Assembly: GCA_903832665.1 (NCBI GenBank) | Contig: CAILCG010000022.1 | Coordinates: 1-64,000, forward strand | Source: an uncultured Methanomicrobiales archaeon | GTDB lineage: Archaea; Halobacteriota; Methanomicrobia; Methanomicrobiales; Methanospirillaceae | Direction of reading: 5' to 3' | DNA length: 64,000 nucleotides | Part shown: positions 46,032 through 56,300 of the stretch, in pieces | How positions within the stretch are numbered: position 1 is the stretch's first letter | Layout of the letters: each line of letters opens with the position of its first letter | The notes under the pieces: generated by a model | The model's database searches: none | Seen by the model: only the letters and a program-made list of their open reading frames with translations | What the model was told of the DNA's origin: nothing | Translations under genes and position numbers: made by a program

Positions 46032-46904
46032 TCATTTCTTCTTCCACCAGATATGGGCAAATGTTGAATCTCCCGAAACTACGACTCCCTCCCCCTGTTT
46101 TTTGAGAAGTGGTTCGATGTACCTCTCAACTATCATTACCTGCTCCGGGGTTTTTGCACCAAAACGGCGATTGAAGAATGCAAATGTCTCGTCCCTGCCG
46201 GTAAACCGGTACTCTTTCTGCAGGGGTAGCATCTGGACGTTGGCATAGATCCCCATCTGGTAGAGTACCCCGAAGAGACAGTCCGTTTTCGGCCCTGCGG
46301 AGTACGGGAGTCCATGAAGGGGTTCCCAGAGATCGGCATACATCCGTTCCCAGAACGGCATGTCGACGAACCAGAACAGGTGAACTGAACCCGATGAGGC
46401 GGTATCCATCTTCGCCAACGCCTCGCGGATGTCATGCATAGTCAGCGAGAGTGAAGCAATAACAACATCGTACGGACCGGTAAGATCGAGGGAGAGATCG
46501 ATATCCTCCCATTGTTTCTGGATACAGGTTATGTTCCGGATCCCCTCCCTCTTTGCATGATCGTTCAGGATCTCCACCATACCCGCCCCGGGCTCCACTG
46601 CCGTTATCTCCCGGACCAGCGGGGCCAGGGGTATTGCGAGGGTACCCGGCCCCGAACCGATATCCAGCACTCGTGAATTTTTCGTGATATCCAGTGCCGC
46701 AAGAGAAGTCCTGACCCGGTCATCATATTGACTATTTGCGTTCTTGTCGTACCGCTCCGCATTCTCTTTGTTGTTCCAGTTGTGGGAAGGATCATCGCCG
46801 AGTTTGGTGGTCTCGTGCCGCTTCTGCCGGGCTTTCCAGATCTCGTTCCAGTCCGGATCAATAGCAGGAGGTAGTGTCAGGCTCATACGTTTCACTATGG
46901 ACAT
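46032..46904 (-). CDS. SAM-dependent methyltransferase
   Basis: A protein of 290 residues. NSRVLDIGSGPGTLAIPLAP near 80 is motif I, EITAVEPGAGMVEIL motif II, and GPYDVVIASLSLTMHDI motif IV. The N-terminal W-rich lead (DPDWNEIWKARQKRH, NWNNKENAERYDKN) resembles a family common in methanogens and clostridia. The acceptor is unknown. ATGs at 46904 and 46886 (MSLTLPPAI) are both possible starts. It is downstream of nothing obvious; the ABC permease gene ends 50 bp before its start on the same strand. Confidence 0.82.
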   Translation of the reverse strand: MSIVKRMSLTLPPAIDPDWNEIWKARQKRHETTKLGDDPSHNWNNKENAERYDKNANSQYDDRVRTSLAALDITKNSRVLDIGSGPGTLAIPLAPLVREITAVEPGAGMVEILNDHAKREGIRNITCIQKQWEDIDLSLDLTGPYDVVIASLSLTMHDIREALAKMDTASSGSVHLFWFVDMPFWERMYADLWEPLHGLPYSAGPKTDCLFGVLYQMGIYANVQMLPLQKEYRFTGRDETFAFFNRRFGAKTPEQVMIVERYIEPLLKKQGEGVVVSGDSTFAHIWWKKK

Positions 46905-46953
46905 AACCGGTTAAAATGCCTACTTAAAAAAATGGGGATTGAAGTTGCTGCGA

Positions 46954-48147
46954 TTATTCATGCCGGAGTGCATCGATCGGGTTCAAGTTGGCTGCACGCC
47001 AGGCCGGGTAAAAACCACAGGCCAGGCAGATCACGATTCCAAATCCCATACCTTCAGCAACGGAGAATGCATTTGCTATCGTGAACAGGTGCTTGGTTGT
47101 GTTCAGGACCAGGGCGCTGATGGCATAACCGGCCATGATACTCATGACACCGCCGATAGTACTCCCAACGACTCCTATAATCGCAGCTTCGTAGATGAAC
47201 ATACTCATCACTTCTTTTTTCTGCGTGCCGATGCTCCGCATGATGCCGATCTTTTTTATCCGTTCCGTTACGGACATCATCATGACGTTGAAGATCGAGA
47301 CGCCCGCGACAACCATCGAGATGCCGCCAATAGCAGTGACGAATGTCGTTACCATGCCGAATGTCGAATAAATGGTCGCCAGTGTCGCCTTACTATCCAT
47401 CACATTGACGATCTTCATGTCCTTGCGCTTGTTGAGTTGTTTCTCTATCGCTATTTTCATAGCCGCTGTGTCGCCGTCCTTGACTTTCACGACAACTTCG
47501 TCATAATCAGCATCCCGGTTATAGGTATTTTCAAACCACTCTTTGGTAACGACAAGGGCACTATCGGTGCTGATATCAAAACTCATTCCCCGCTCTTCGA
47601 TAATTCCCATAACCCTAAGTGTTCCCTTGTCACCATTGGTACCGATAGTGATCCGGGATCCCACCTTGAGATTGTGGTCCTTGGCAAAGGTGGGTCCAAT
47701 GAGACAGCCGGAATTCCCGTTGTTATAAACTCCATCCTGGAGTTTGAGCAGGTCCGGAACATCCGCGGAAGGAAGGCCATAGACGACTGCCACGATATCA
47801 TCGCTGCCGACACCAATTTTCATATGTTCGGCAGTCTGGTATACGGGTATTGCTACGTTCGGAGCGGCGACCCGTTTGATCTGCTGGAAATTCTGGTCGG
47901 TGATCTTTAAGTTCACTGAACGGCTCCCTCCCCCGCCTCCAAAGCCACCACCACCTCCACTATAGGGAGTAACGATTACACTGTCCCCGACAGAACTCAG
48001 GCTGTCAGAGACTGATGCCACCAGGCTGTTGCCCAAAATTCCCATGGATGCAATAGCAACCACGCCAATGACAATTCCCAGCATAGCAAGGGAAGATCGG
48101 AGTACGTTGATCCTGATATTGCGCTTGGCGATCTCCCAGAAGATCAT
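46954..48147 (-). CDS. ABC transporter permease (MacB/FtsX family)
   Basis: A protein of 397 residues: one helix near the N-terminus (LRSSLAMLGIVIGVVAIASM), a large extracytoplasmic MacB-core domain of about 220 residues beginning with a glycine-rich stretch, then three C-terminal helices with SVTERIKKIGIMRSIGTQKK, the FtsX coupling helix that contacts the ATPase. Such permeases use ATP to pull on extracytoplasmic domains or export peptides and lipids rather than import. It overlaps the ATPase gene by four bases. Confidence 0.92.
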   Translation of the reverse strand: MIFWEIAKRNIRINVLRSSLAMLGIVIGVVAIASMGILGNSLVASVSDSLSSVGDSVIVTPYSGGGGGFGGGGGSRSVNLKITDQNFQQIKRVAAPNVAIPVYQTAEHMKIGVGSDDIVAVVYGLPSADVPDLLKLQDGVYNNGNSGCLIGPTFAKDHNLKVGSRITIGTNGDKGTLRVMGIIEERGMSFDISTDSALVVTKEWFENTYNRDADYDEVVVKVKDGDTAAMKIAIEKQLNKRKDMKIVNVMDSKATLATIYSTFGMVTTFVTAIGGISMVVAGVSIFNVMMMSVTERIKKIGIMRSIGTQKKEVMSMFIYEAAIIGVVGSTIGGVMSIMAGYAISALVLNTTKHLFTIANAFSVAEGMGFGIVICLACGFYPAWRAANLNPIDALRHE

Positions 48148-48821
48148 GCTACGATCCTCCCGTCAGCAATGCGGATAGTCCGCCGCGAGTATTCAGCGAT
48201 ATGCGGATCATGCGTGACCATGATGATGGTGGTACCTTTTTTATTCAGCTCGGTCATTAGGTCCATGATTCCGGCCCCTGTTTTTGAATCGAGATTTCCG
48301 GTGGGCTCATCGCAGAGGAGAATATCGGGATCATTGATGAGTGCCCGCGCAATGGCAACCCGCTGCTGTTGCCCCCCCGAGAGTTCTGTCGGGGTGTGGG
48401 TGAAAAGTTTCTCCTCCAGCTGAACTGACCGGAGCACTTCTTTACCCTTTTCCGGATCCACGGCTCTCTGGGATTTCAGCATCATGGGAAACGTGACGTT
48501 CTCGATGATGTTGAGAAGGGGGAAGAGGTTGAAATACTGGAAGATAAACCCGATACGATCCCGCCGGAGATTGGTCAGTTCGACATCTGACATATCCCCT
48601 ATACGGGTGCCGCTGATGTAGATGTCCCCGGTGGTTGGGATATCGAGGCATCCCATCAGGTTGAGCAGCGTGGACTTCCCCGAACCCGAAGGCCCCATGA
48701 TAGAGATGAACTCGCCCCGGTCAACCTGGAAAGACACCCCTTCAAGGGCAGTAACGTCACCCGCGGGTAAAGGGTACACCTTTACCACATCCTTAAACAC
48801 CATGACCGGCTGTTCGTCCAT
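48144..48821 (-). CDS. ABC transporter ATPase (LolD/MacB type)
   Basis: A protein of 225 residues. Walker A GPSGSGKSTLLNLMGCLD, Q-loop FIFQYFNLFPLLN, signature TELSGGQQQRVAIARAL, Walker B ILLCDEPTGNLD, and H-loop MVTHDPHIAEY are all intact. The DEPTGNLDSKTG form is typical of the LolD/MacB family that pairs with FtsX-type permeases. The start is 48821 (MDEQPVMVF), six bases after the repaired stop of the surface-protein gene; an upstream in-frame ATG at 48860 lies inside that gene. Confidence 0.95.
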   Translation of the reverse strand: MDEQPVMVFKDVVKVYPLPAGDVTALEGVSFQVDRGEFISIMGPSGSGKSTLLNLMGCLDIPTTGDIYISGTRIGDMSDVELTNLRRDRIGFIFQYFNLFPLLNIIENVTFPMMLKSQRAVDPEKGKEVLRSVQLEEKLFTHTPTELSGGQQQRVAIARALINDPDILLCDEPTGNLDSKTGAGIMDLMTELNKKGTTIIMVTHDPHIAEYSRRTIRIADGRIVA

Positions 48822-48826
48822 GGGGT

Positions 48827-49992
48827 TCACTTCTTGTGTTTTCTCAGGTAGATTACCCATCCACCGATGAATATTGCGAGGATCACGACAGCCGCAATGA
48901 TGGGGGTCATGGAAGAGCCTGTACCCTTCTGGGCCGTTGCATTGGTTGCGGAGACCTTTACATCCTGACTGAATTGTATACGTTTCCGTCCGCGTCTTTG
49001 TAGGATAACTGGAGGGGAACGTTCTCAGTGTTAATTGCAGAGAATGTCACTTCGAAGCTGCCGAAATCATCGGGTTTGAGGGCACCCACTACGTAGGCTT
49101 TGTACGGATCCTGGGGGATTGCCGGTGAGAGAGCAGTAACCATTACCGTATTTGCCGTCTCGAGACCGGCATTATTGACATCCCCGGTAATATGGTACGT
49201 GCCGAGATCATTCTTTACCTGTACATTGCTGATAACGGGGTTTGCCTGTTTCTTATCATTGCCAAACGTGATGGGGAGGTCCATATTCACTGAATGGGGG
49301 TTGTCACCATTATCATAATTCAGGACGAGGTGGAGTGTTGTTGGCTGATCGGCAGAAACGGAAAAGTTCACCGGAACGGTAGCACCGGATTCAATCTTGC
49401 CGACAAACACCCTGGATGGCGTTGTGGTAACACCGGTACCTGATATATTGAGGATTACATTCTTCACAGCGTTTTCCCGTGGATTTGCCACCTGTGCATA
49501 GATGGTCTTTTTCTTGCCCTGCGAATAGGCATCGGGTTTGTCAAGAATGGTCAGAACAAGCGGTGTGTTATCGATCTTCACCATTGCCCGGTAGAACAGG
49601 CTGTCCGAATCGCGAAAACTCAGGGAAAATGTCGGGAAGTACGTCCCTTCCAAACCGTTGACAGCTACAGAAAACGTAAACGATTGTTTTTGGGCAGGAC
49701 CAACACTGATGGAATAGTCAAACGGGCTGCTGGTGGTTTTTACCGTGTCGCTGGACAGAACGGCATGATTTACGTTGACACCGGTATCTGTGTTACCATT
49801 TGTTATGTCAACGGTAAGCGTTCCCTTATCGCCCGAGAAAAAAACGGCAGGATCGTAGCTGACCCCGGATACGTATACTTTGTCCGCTGCGATGATCGAT
49901 TCGGGGGTGGTGAAATCGGCTGCAACAAAGCCAACCATCCCACTCGCGAGAAGAATCAGACCTATGAGTGAAATGAATCGAATACTTTTCAT
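48827..49992 (-). pseudogene. COG1361-type secreted protein with C-terminal membrane anchor, frameshifted near its end
   Basis: Signal peptide IRFISLIGLILLASGMVGFV, then about 300 residues of beta-sandwich repeats (SVGPAQKQSFTFSVAVNGLE; SRVFVGKIESGATVPVNFSV) typical of CARDB/COG1361 proteins of methanogens. The literal frame ends YNSVRM at 48958. One base earlier in phase reads QDVKVSATNATAQKGTGSSM and then a membrane helix (PIIAAVVILAIFIGGWVIYL) and RKHKK, with the stop at 48827, five bases before the ATPase start. One base, probably a C, is missing near 48963-48968. The anchor belongs to this gene, which likely presents the substrate or sensor domain for the ABC pair. Confidence 0.8.
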
Positions 49993-50661
49993 TTACATCA
50001 CCGTTACCGAGTAGACCATATAGAGGATATAGAGGACGACAGGAATCCCTACACACAGCGCTGCATCCCTGGCTGAAAGTTTGCGGGAGTTCTGCATGCC
50101 GAAGATCCAGATATTGGCACTCCAGAGGAGAAAGACCATCGAGATGATCGTGGCGATCTGGCTGAGTTCCATCATCACGGAATCCTGCATGAGTGCCTTC
50201 ACCGCGGCAGTAACGAGTTCAGGATTCTGGGCCGCTGCAGCAGAGAGCTGGGGGACATGAATCCGGGGAATATAATCCAGGGCAATGACGAAGGTGATGA
50301 GGGTCCCGAATACCTGTGGCAGGTAGCCATAACCTACGAATTCAAGTGTTCGCCGGAATGTCCCTTCGCCTTTGAAAATGTATGAGAATGCATACATCAC
50401 GCCAGCCCATATCACCCAGAAAATGAACGTGCCAATAAGGGCACCGAGCACTGTTGAAAGGGTAATTATCGTACCCATGCCGGGCATGATACCGTTCAGC
50501 AGTTGTCCGGTCAATCCACCGATGAGGTAGCCATACATTGCGCCGACAATACCGCCGGCGAGAATTATAAGGGCCGGGAATTTAAGGCTCTCGTTTTCCT
50601 TCATTACATTCTGGAAGAATGCACCGGGTCTGATGAGTAGATCAATAGTTGAATGGTTCAT
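49993..50661 (-). CDS. Yip1-domain membrane protein
   Basis: A protein of 222 residues with five hydrophobic segments. STIDLLIRPGAFFQNVMKEN at the start is the Yip1 lead-in, followed by FPALIILAGGIVGAMYGYLI, FIFWVIWAGVMYAFSYIF and FVGYGYLPQVFGTLITFVIA. Yip1 proteins with COG1361 and MacB-type ABC genes form a recurrent methanogen operon; the role is unknown. The start at 50661 has GGAG about nine bases upstream, better than the ATG at 50676. Its stop abuts the surface-protein ATG. Confidence 0.85.
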   Translation of the reverse strand: MNHSTIDLLIRPGAFFQNVMKENESLKFPALIILAGGIVGAMYGYLIGGLTGQLLNGIMPGMGTIITLSTVLGALIGTFIFWVIWAGVMYAFSYIFKGEGTFRRTLEFVGYGYLPQVFGTLITFVIALDYIPRIHVPQLSAAAAQNPELVTAAVKALMQDSVMMELSQIATIISMVFLLWSANIWIFGMQNSRKLSARDAALCVGIPVVLYILYMVYSVTVM

Positions 50662-50676
50662 CTGAATGTACTCCAC

Positions 50677-50966
50677 ATGATGTTGAACACATCTGTTGTT
50701 GTAGAAATAACAACTTCAATACAGATACTATTCTGAGAATATTAATGATATGGCTGAAAAGCAAAAGTTGTTGCCCGCCGAATTCGTGTTTTTTTGATCG
50801 GCTCATCAATGGAAAAACCAGATTTTCGCGTTCATTGTTTGTAATTTGAGCATCATCTTGTTAATACGGGCTCGTTTTCTGCATGATTCGGACGCCCCCG
50901 GACACTCCAGTCAAAATTCCATGTTTGTGCAACAATGTATATATTTGTACAATACAATGATTATGT
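50677..50966. other. Divergent promoter region between the Yip1 gene and trpB2
   Basis: A 290-bp AT-rich gap. Near the Yip1 start, TGTTGAACACATCTGTTGTT and following A/T runs could serve that operon. The trpB2 side holds the TATA and operator-like repeats described separately. No gene was seen. Confidence 0.5.
50924..50952 (+). promoter_or_regulatory. trpB2 promoter with paired TTTGTRCAA repeats around the TATA box
   Basis: TTTGTGCAA at 50924-50932 and TTTGTACAA at 50944-50952 are direct repeats spaced 20 bp, each holding a (near-)palindrome TTGTRCAA. Between them is GTATATATT (50937-50945), a good archaeal TATA box about 27 bases ahead of the ATG, so the mRNA may be nearly leaderless. TGTACA at 50946-50951 equals the published TRP-box consensus of TrpY in Methanothermobacter. 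Sites straddling the TATA box fit tryptophan repression; no trpY-like gene is in the window. Confidence 0.55.
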
Positions 50967-52325
50967 ATGCAGACGAAAATCCTCCTTGATGAGGAGCATA
51001 TACCAAAACAGTGGTATAATGTCCAGGCGGACTTAGCATCCCCCCTCGATCCACCGCTCCATCCTCAAACGCACAAACCGATCGGTCCTGCGGATCTTTC
51101 AGCTATTTTCCCAATGGAGTTGATACGGCAGGAAGTGACCACTGATCGCCATATCGATATTCCCGAAGAGGTACGCGAGGTTCTCCGCCTCTGGAGACCC
51201 AGCCCCCTGTACCGTGCCCACCGGCTCGAAAAATTCCTGAAAACCCCGGCGAAAATTTACTATAAATGGGAAGGCGTCAGTCCGGCCGGCAGCCACAAGA
51301 CCAATACCTCCATTCCGCAGGCATATTACAATATGAAGGCCGGAATCGAGCGAATCGCCACTGAGACCGGTGCTGGGCAATGGGGTTCTGCAATGTCCTT
51401 TGCGACAATGCTCTACGGTCTCGAATGCACCGTCTACATGGTCCGTTCGAGCTACACCCAGAAACCGTACCGGAAATCCATGATGCATGTATGGGGAGCT
51501 GAATGTATTCCCAGTCCGAGCACAAAGACGAATGCCGGTCGTTCTATGCTGGAGAAAGATCCCGAAACCCCGGGAAGCCTGGGTATGGCGATATCTGAAG
51601 CCGTAGAGGATGCAGCCAGCCACGGCAACACCAATTATGCCCTGGGCTCGGTGTTGAACCATGTCTGTCTTCATCAGACGGTGATCGGTCTCGAATGCCG
51701 CGAGCAGCTGGCAATGGTCGACGATTACCCGGATGTCGTGATCGGTTGCGTCGGCGGCGGATCAAACTTCGCCGGTATCGGATTCCCGTTTGCCGGTGAC
51801 AAACTGACCGGTAAACACAAGGATGTGGATGTCATTGGGGCCGAACCGGCTTCCTGCCCGACACTGACCAAAGGGTTGTACACCTATGATCTTGCTGATG
51901 AAGCCGGCTACACTCCGCTCCTCAAGATGTTCACGCTCGGACATGATTTTGTCCCCCCCTCCATGCATGCAGGCGGACTCCGGTATCACGGGGATTCACC
52001 GATCGTCTCCCGTCTTGTGCATGACGGCGTAATGCGGGCAGTATCTTATCACCAGAGTGAAGTCTTCGAGGCTGCCCAGACCTTTGCCCGGACGGAAGGC
52101 ATTATTGTTGCCCCCGAAACGTCCCATGCGGTAAAATCCGCCATAGATGAAGCGCTCAAATGTAAAAAGAGCGGTGAGGATAAGACGATCCTGTTCAACT
52201 GTTCCGGCCACGGGAATTTCGACATGACGGCGTATGATGCCTACTATTCGGGGCAACTGGTAGATTATGAATACCCGGACGCACTGATCAAGAAATCCCT
52301 GGCCCGGGTACCGAAGATACAATAA
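50967..52325 (+). CDS. trpB2: Tryptophan synthase beta chain, TrpB2 type
   Basis: A protein of 452 residues, longer than TrpB1 and with its typical N-terminal extension ([19 protein letters not shown]). [20 protein letters not shown] near 105 has the PLP Lys, [20 protein letters not shown] the substrate loop, and [16 protein letters not shown] the phosphate-binding glycines. It joins indole and serine to tryptophan, often without TrpA. It stands apart from other trp genes; a COG3199 kinase follows 24 bp later. The upstream TATA/operator arrangement is described separately. Confidence 0.95.
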   Translation: MQTKILLDEEHIPKQWYNVQADLASPLDPPLHPQTHKPIGPADLSAIFPMELIRQEVTTDRHIDIPEEVREVLRLWRPSPLYRAHRLEKFLKTPAKIYYKWEGVSPAGSHKTNTSIPQAYYNMKAGIERIATETGAGQWGSAMSFATMLYGLECTVYMVRSSYTQKPYRKSMMHVWGAECIPSPSTKTNAGRSMLEKDPETPGSLGMAISEAVEDAASHGNTNYALGSVLNHVCLHQTVIGLECREQLAMVDDYPDVVIGCVGGGSNFAGIGFPFAGDKLTGKHKDVDVIGAEPASCPTLTKGLYTYDLADEAGYTPLLKMFTLGHDFVPPSMHAGGLRYHGDSPIVSRLVHDGVMRAVSYHQSEVFEAAQTFARTEGIIVAPETSHAVKSAIDEALKCKKSGEDKTILFNCSGHGNFDMTAYDAYYSGQLVDYEYPDALIKKSLARVPKIQ

Positions 52326-52349
52326 GTTATACCCGATAACACTTTTTTC

Positions 52350-53465
52350 ATGAAGCGGATTGGTCTCATCGTTAACCCGGTTGCCGGTATGGGTGGGGCG
52401 GTGGGGCTGAAAGGCACTGACGGGAATGTGGAAGAGGCACTCCGTCGGGGAGCCGTTCCGCATGCGATGGAGCGGACCCGGATAACGCTCTCCCGGCTCG
52501 CACGTGAACAGGAATTACATTTCGTCACCTGTTCCGGCTCCATGGGAGCTGATATCCTTCAGGAGACCGGTTTTAAGGAATTCGAGATCCTGTATTCTTT
52601 TTCCGGTCAAAGCAGTGTACTTGATACGAAAGCTGCGGCCCGGCGGTTTAAAGAAGCCGGTGTCGACCTGATCCTGTTCTGTGGCGGCGACGGCACCGCC
52701 CGGGATATTTTCGAAATTACAGGTAGGGACGTACCCTTGCTCGGTATTCCCGGGGGGGTGAAGATGTATTCCGCTGTTTTTGCTGTTGATCCGGTCATAG
52801 CGGCTGAACTGGTTGTAGCATTTGATCAGAGAAACCTCCGGGATTCGGAAATCCTTGACGTAGACGAGTCAGCCTATCGGGCGGGTATCCTGAAAACCCG
52901 GATATTCGGCATTGCCCGGACACCTGCCAGCGCAGGTAAGGTACAGGTGGCAAAGCAGGTATACGAGGAACCCGATGAGGAACGGGCAAAACAGGAGATC
53001 GCACGGTTCATACAGGAGGTGATGCTGCCTGGGACGGCCTACATCATGGGTGCCGGGACAACGACTGAGGCCATTGCTCATCGTTTCGGGGTGCAGAAGA
53101 CTCTTCTCGGTGTGGATATCATTAAGGATGGCACGCTGGTAGCGTCTGATGTCGATGAAAAAACGCTTCTTGATCTTGTCGAAAGGGAAAATGAGGTGCG
53201 GATTATTATCAGCCCGATCGGTGCACAGGGATTCCTTCTTGGGAGAGGTAACCAGCAGATCAGCGCGCGGATTGTCCGGATGGTGGGATTGAAGAATCTT
53301 ATCATTGTTGCTACCCCTCACAAACTTGCAGAAATTCCGGCGCTCTATATCGATTCCGGCGACAGTGATCTCGATGCAGAGTTCGGAGATTCGATTCAGG
53401 TAATCTCCGGGTATCGTATTGCGCAACGGAAAAAGATTCACCAGTCCCAAAACACGACCGGTTAG
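52350..53465 (+). CDS. ATP-NAD/AcoX-like kinase (COG3199)
   Basis: A protein of 371 residues. RIGLIVNPVAGMGGAVGLKG at the start, LILFCGGDGTARDIFEI near 110 (the G-G-D-G-T nucleotide-binding motif of NAD/diacylglycerol kinases), and LLGIPGGVKMYSAVFAVDP. The C-terminal half (MGAGTTTEAIAHRFG, IISPIGAQGFLLGRGNQQIS) is specific to COG3199. It may phosphorylate NAD or an unknown small molecule; function unproven. Short spacing to trpB2 suggests co-transcription. Confidence 0.88.
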   Translation: MKRIGLIVNPVAGMGGAVGLKGTDGNVEEALRRGAVPHAMERTRITLSRLAREQELHFVTCSGSMGADILQETGFKEFEILYSFSGQSSVLDTKAAARRFKEAGVDLILFCGGDGTARDIFEITGRDVPLLGIPGGVKMYSAVFAVDPVIAAELVVAFDQRNLRDSEILDVDESAYRAGILKTRIFGIARTPASAGKVQVAKQVYEEPDEERAKQEIARFIQEVMLPGTAYIMGAGTTTEAIAHRFGVQKTLLGVDIIKDGTLVASDVDEKTLLDLVERENEVRIIISPIGAQGFLLGRGNQQISARIVRMVGLKNLIIVATPHKLAEIPALYIDSGDSDLDAEFGDSIQVISGYRIAQRKKIHQSQNTTG

Positions 53466-53522
53466 TCTGCCAACAGAATTTTTTCAAAAAAGGAATGAAT
53501 CCTTTGCTTCCCCTGTCAGGAA

Positions 53523-54122
53523 TTATCCCAAGGGTGCAACGGTCTTCTTGTACATCTCGTTGAGCACCTGGGCCAGACCGGCATAAATCGCAGAAAGCCC
53601 GCAGAGGATGCCTTCGTATCCTGCGATCACCGTGATGGTGCTATTCCCCGTGATGTCACCGATTGCCAACAGGAAGAATAGGATCGTCAGGGATCCAAAG
53701 ACGAACTGCAAAGCCCGGTTGGTTTTCAGCGTCCCGATGAACATGACTGCTGTGAAAATGCTCCACATCGCGAGATACGCAGCCATTGCAGTCTTGTCAG
53801 TAGCTTCTGCAAGCCCCATCTTTGGAAGGACCAGCAGGGCTACGAGACTCAGCCAGAAGAACCCGTATGAGGTGAATGCGGTTGCCCCGAACGTGTTGTT
53901 CTTCTTCCATTCCTGGATACCCGCGATGACCTGGGCAAGACCCCCATAGAAGATCCCCATTGCGAGGATCATCGAGCCCAGTGCAAAGAATCCTGCATTG
54001 TGCAGGTTCAGGAGCACGGTCGTCATACCAAAACCCAGAAGCCCGAGGGGGGCAGGGTTTCCCGTTACATCGAGATTTTTTATCTGTGTGATTATACCAC
54101 TAGCCGTTTCGTTTGTCATCAT
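53523..54122 (-). CDS. Acetate uptake transporter (SatP/GPR1/YaaH family)
   Basis: A protein of 199 residues with six helices. The N-P-A-P-L-G-L motif is at about 21 and [20 protein letters not shown] in helix 2. The family moves acetate or succinate with protons. Co-directional with and 60 bp downstream of acs, so uptake and activation are probably co-expressed. Methanomicrobiales often need acetate as a carbon source, which explains the pair. Confidence 0.93.
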   Translation of the reverse strand: MMTNETASGIITQIKNLDVTGNPAPLGLLGFGMTTVLLNLHNAGFFALGSMILAMGIFYGGLAQVIAGIQEWKKNNTFGATAFTSYGFFWLSLVALLVLPKMGLAEATDKTAMAAYLAMWSIFTAVMFIGTLKTNRALQFVFGSLTILFFLLAIGDITGNSTITVIAGYEGILCGLSAIYAGLAQVLNEMYKKTVAPLG

Positions 54123-54185
54123 CTCCTCTCCGAATTTTTTTTAAGTAGTTCCAAAGATTGTTCTGTATAAATCATCAAACCCCGA

Positions 54186-56081
54186 TCACTCTTCGAGGGT
54201 CGAGATGTCGCCGGGATCCATTCCCATCTCTTTTGCTTTCAGGACCCTGCGCATGATCTTTCCGCTCCGGGTCTTGGGCAGTTTATCGACAAACTCGATC
54301 TCCTGTGGTACTGCGACAGGCCCCAGGGTCATTCGCACGTGATACATCAGATCCTGTTTGAGCTTATCGTTGGGCGAATTGCCGACCCGGAGGATCACGA
54401 ACGCCTTGATGGAGTTGCCCTTCAATTCGTCGGGTTTCCCGATGACTGCCGATTCTGCCACCGCGTGGTGGGAGACCAGTGAACTCTCCACCTCTGCAGT
54501 GCCGATGTTGTGGCCAGCGACCACGATGATATCGTCAGAACGACCGAGGATCATGATGTACCCGTCTTTGCCTTTCACCGCGAGATCGCCGACGGTGTAG
54601 ACCCCTTTAATTGTCTCCCAGTATTTGCGGTACCGCTCATCATCCTGCCAGACCGTCCGGAACATGGATGGCCACGGTGATTTGATGACAAGCAGCCCTC
54701 CGGTTCCCGGCTGGACAGGAATCCCGTCTTTGTCAACCACATCTACTTCAACACCGGGAATGGGTCTGCCGGCAAAACCCGGGCACATGGGTTCACCAAT
54801 TGTGGTTGTGATCATATGCATGCCGGTCTCGGTCTGCCACCAGGTGTCGAGGATGGGAATTTTATTCTTTCCAATGACCTGATAATACCACTCAAACGCC
54901 TCCGGGTTCAGAGGTTCCCCGACGGATCCAATGATCCTCAGCGAGCTTAAGTTGTACTTGTTTGGCCATTCCTCGCCCAACTTCATGAACATTCGGATCG
55001 CTGTCGGTGCAGTGTAGAAGATTGTTATTCTCTGTTCTTCGATCAGTTTCCAGTAACTGCCTGCATCCGGATAGTCCGGGGTGAGTTCGGACATGAATAC
55101 CGTTGCTCCAACTGCAAGCGGACCATATACCATGTAACTGTGACCGGTGATCCAGCCCGGATCTGCAGTACACCAGAAAATATCCTGGTCCTTGAGATCG
55201 AAGATGTATTTACAGGTGTAATACGTCCCGACCATGTAACCGCCACACATGTGCACGATCCCTTTGGGCTTGCCGGTGGAACCGCTCGTATAGAGTGTGA
55301 AGAGTGGATCTTCTGCATCCATGACTTCAGCCGGGCATTCCTGCGGGGCACTTGCCAGGATCTCGTTGAAATCCAGTTCAAGACCGGGTCTCAGATCAAC
55401 CTGGGGATCCTGCCTCCGTAGCACAACAACATGTTCCACTGAGGAACAATCAACGATAGCTTCATCCACAATCGATTTCAGCTGGATTGTTTTACCGCGG
55501 CGCATACCTATGTCTGCGGTGATAACGATTTTTGCTGAAGCATCCTGGATTCGCATCTTGAGTGCTGCAGCTCCAAATCCCCCGAATACCACGCTGTGCA
55601 TTGCACCGATCCGGGCGCAGGCAAGCATAGCAATCATCTGCTCGGGTACGAGCGGCATGTAGATGCAGATGCGATCACCTTTCTTAACTCCCAGTTTTTT
55701 GAGTGCATTTGCAAACCGCATCACTTTGCTGAGCAGCTGCTGGTAGGTAAAGACACGTTCTGTCCCCTTCTCTCCCCGCCAGATGAGTGCCGCTTTGTTG
55801 CGCCGCTGACTTTTTACATGGCGATCAAGACAGTTTTCGGTGATGTTGAGCTGAGCGTTGACGAACCACTTTGCATACGGGTAGTTCCACTCCTTCACTG
55901 CAGACCAGGGCCGGATCCAATCGAGCTCTAAAGCGATTTTTGCCCAGAATCCGTCCTTATCAGCCAGAAAATCAGCGTAGGCTTTCTGGTAGTCTCCCAT
56001 CCATGCATTTTTTTTATACTGGGGGTCGGGTGTGTATGATTTCACATCCTCGACGAGTCTGACGTTAAAATCTTCGGTCAT
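54186..56081 (-). CDS. acs: AMP-forming acetyl-CoA synthetase
   Basis: A protein of 631 residues. Activates acetate through acetyl-AMP. FTLYTSGSTGKPKGIVHMCG near 255 is the P-loop, DTWWQTETGMHMI the adenine-binding core, GRSDDIIVVAGHNIGTAEVE the hinge, and PKTRSGKIMRR near the end carries the catalytic Lys. The start is 56081 (MTEDFNVRL); an ATG four codons upstream is possible. With satP it forms an acetate-assimilation pair. Confidence 0.96.
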   Translation of the reverse strand: MTEDFNVRLVEDVKSYTPDPQYKKNAWMGDYQKAYADFLADKDGFWAKIALELDWIRPWSAVKEWNYPYAKWFVNAQLNITENCLDRHVKSQRRNKAALIWRGEKGTERVFTYQQLLSKVMRFANALKKLGVKKGDRICIYMPLVPEQMIAMLACARIGAMHSVVFGGFGAAALKMRIQDASAKIVITADIGMRRGKTIQLKSIVDEAIVDCSSVEHVVVLRRQDPQVDLRPGLELDFNEILASAPQECPAEVMDAEDPLFTLYTSGSTGKPKGIVHMCGGYMVGTYYTCKYIFDLKDQDIFWCTADPGWITGHSYMVYGPLAVGATVFMSELTPDYPDAGSYWKLIEEQRITIFYTAPTAIRMFMKLGEEWPNKYNLSSLRIIGSVGEPLNPEAFEWYYQVIGKNKIPILDTWWQTETGMHMITTTIGEPMCPGFAGRPIPGVEVDVVDKDGIPVQPGTGGLLVIKSPWPSMFRTVWQDDERYRKYWETIKGVYTVGDLAVKGKDGYIMILGRSDDIIVVAGHNIGTAEVESSLVSHHAVAESAVIGKPDELKGNSIKAFVILRVGNSPNDKLKQDLMYHVRMTLGPVAVPQEIEFVDKLPKTRSGKIMRRVLKAKEMGMDPGDISTLEE

Positions 56082-56300
56082 ATGCCAACCCATTTTACAT
56101 TATTAATCATGTTAAACTACCATAAATAATTTGTCGAAGAATCGTTCGACTAATCTGATGGACAAAGATTGTTTATCGACATATCAAGGGAAAAACCTGA
56201 TGATCGTTCTCAGGTTGGGGGGGCAGGGATGGCAGAAATCTGGGATCAGCAGGTTGGATATAAAAAGGGTTATCTGTCCAGGTTTTTCAATATAGGATTG

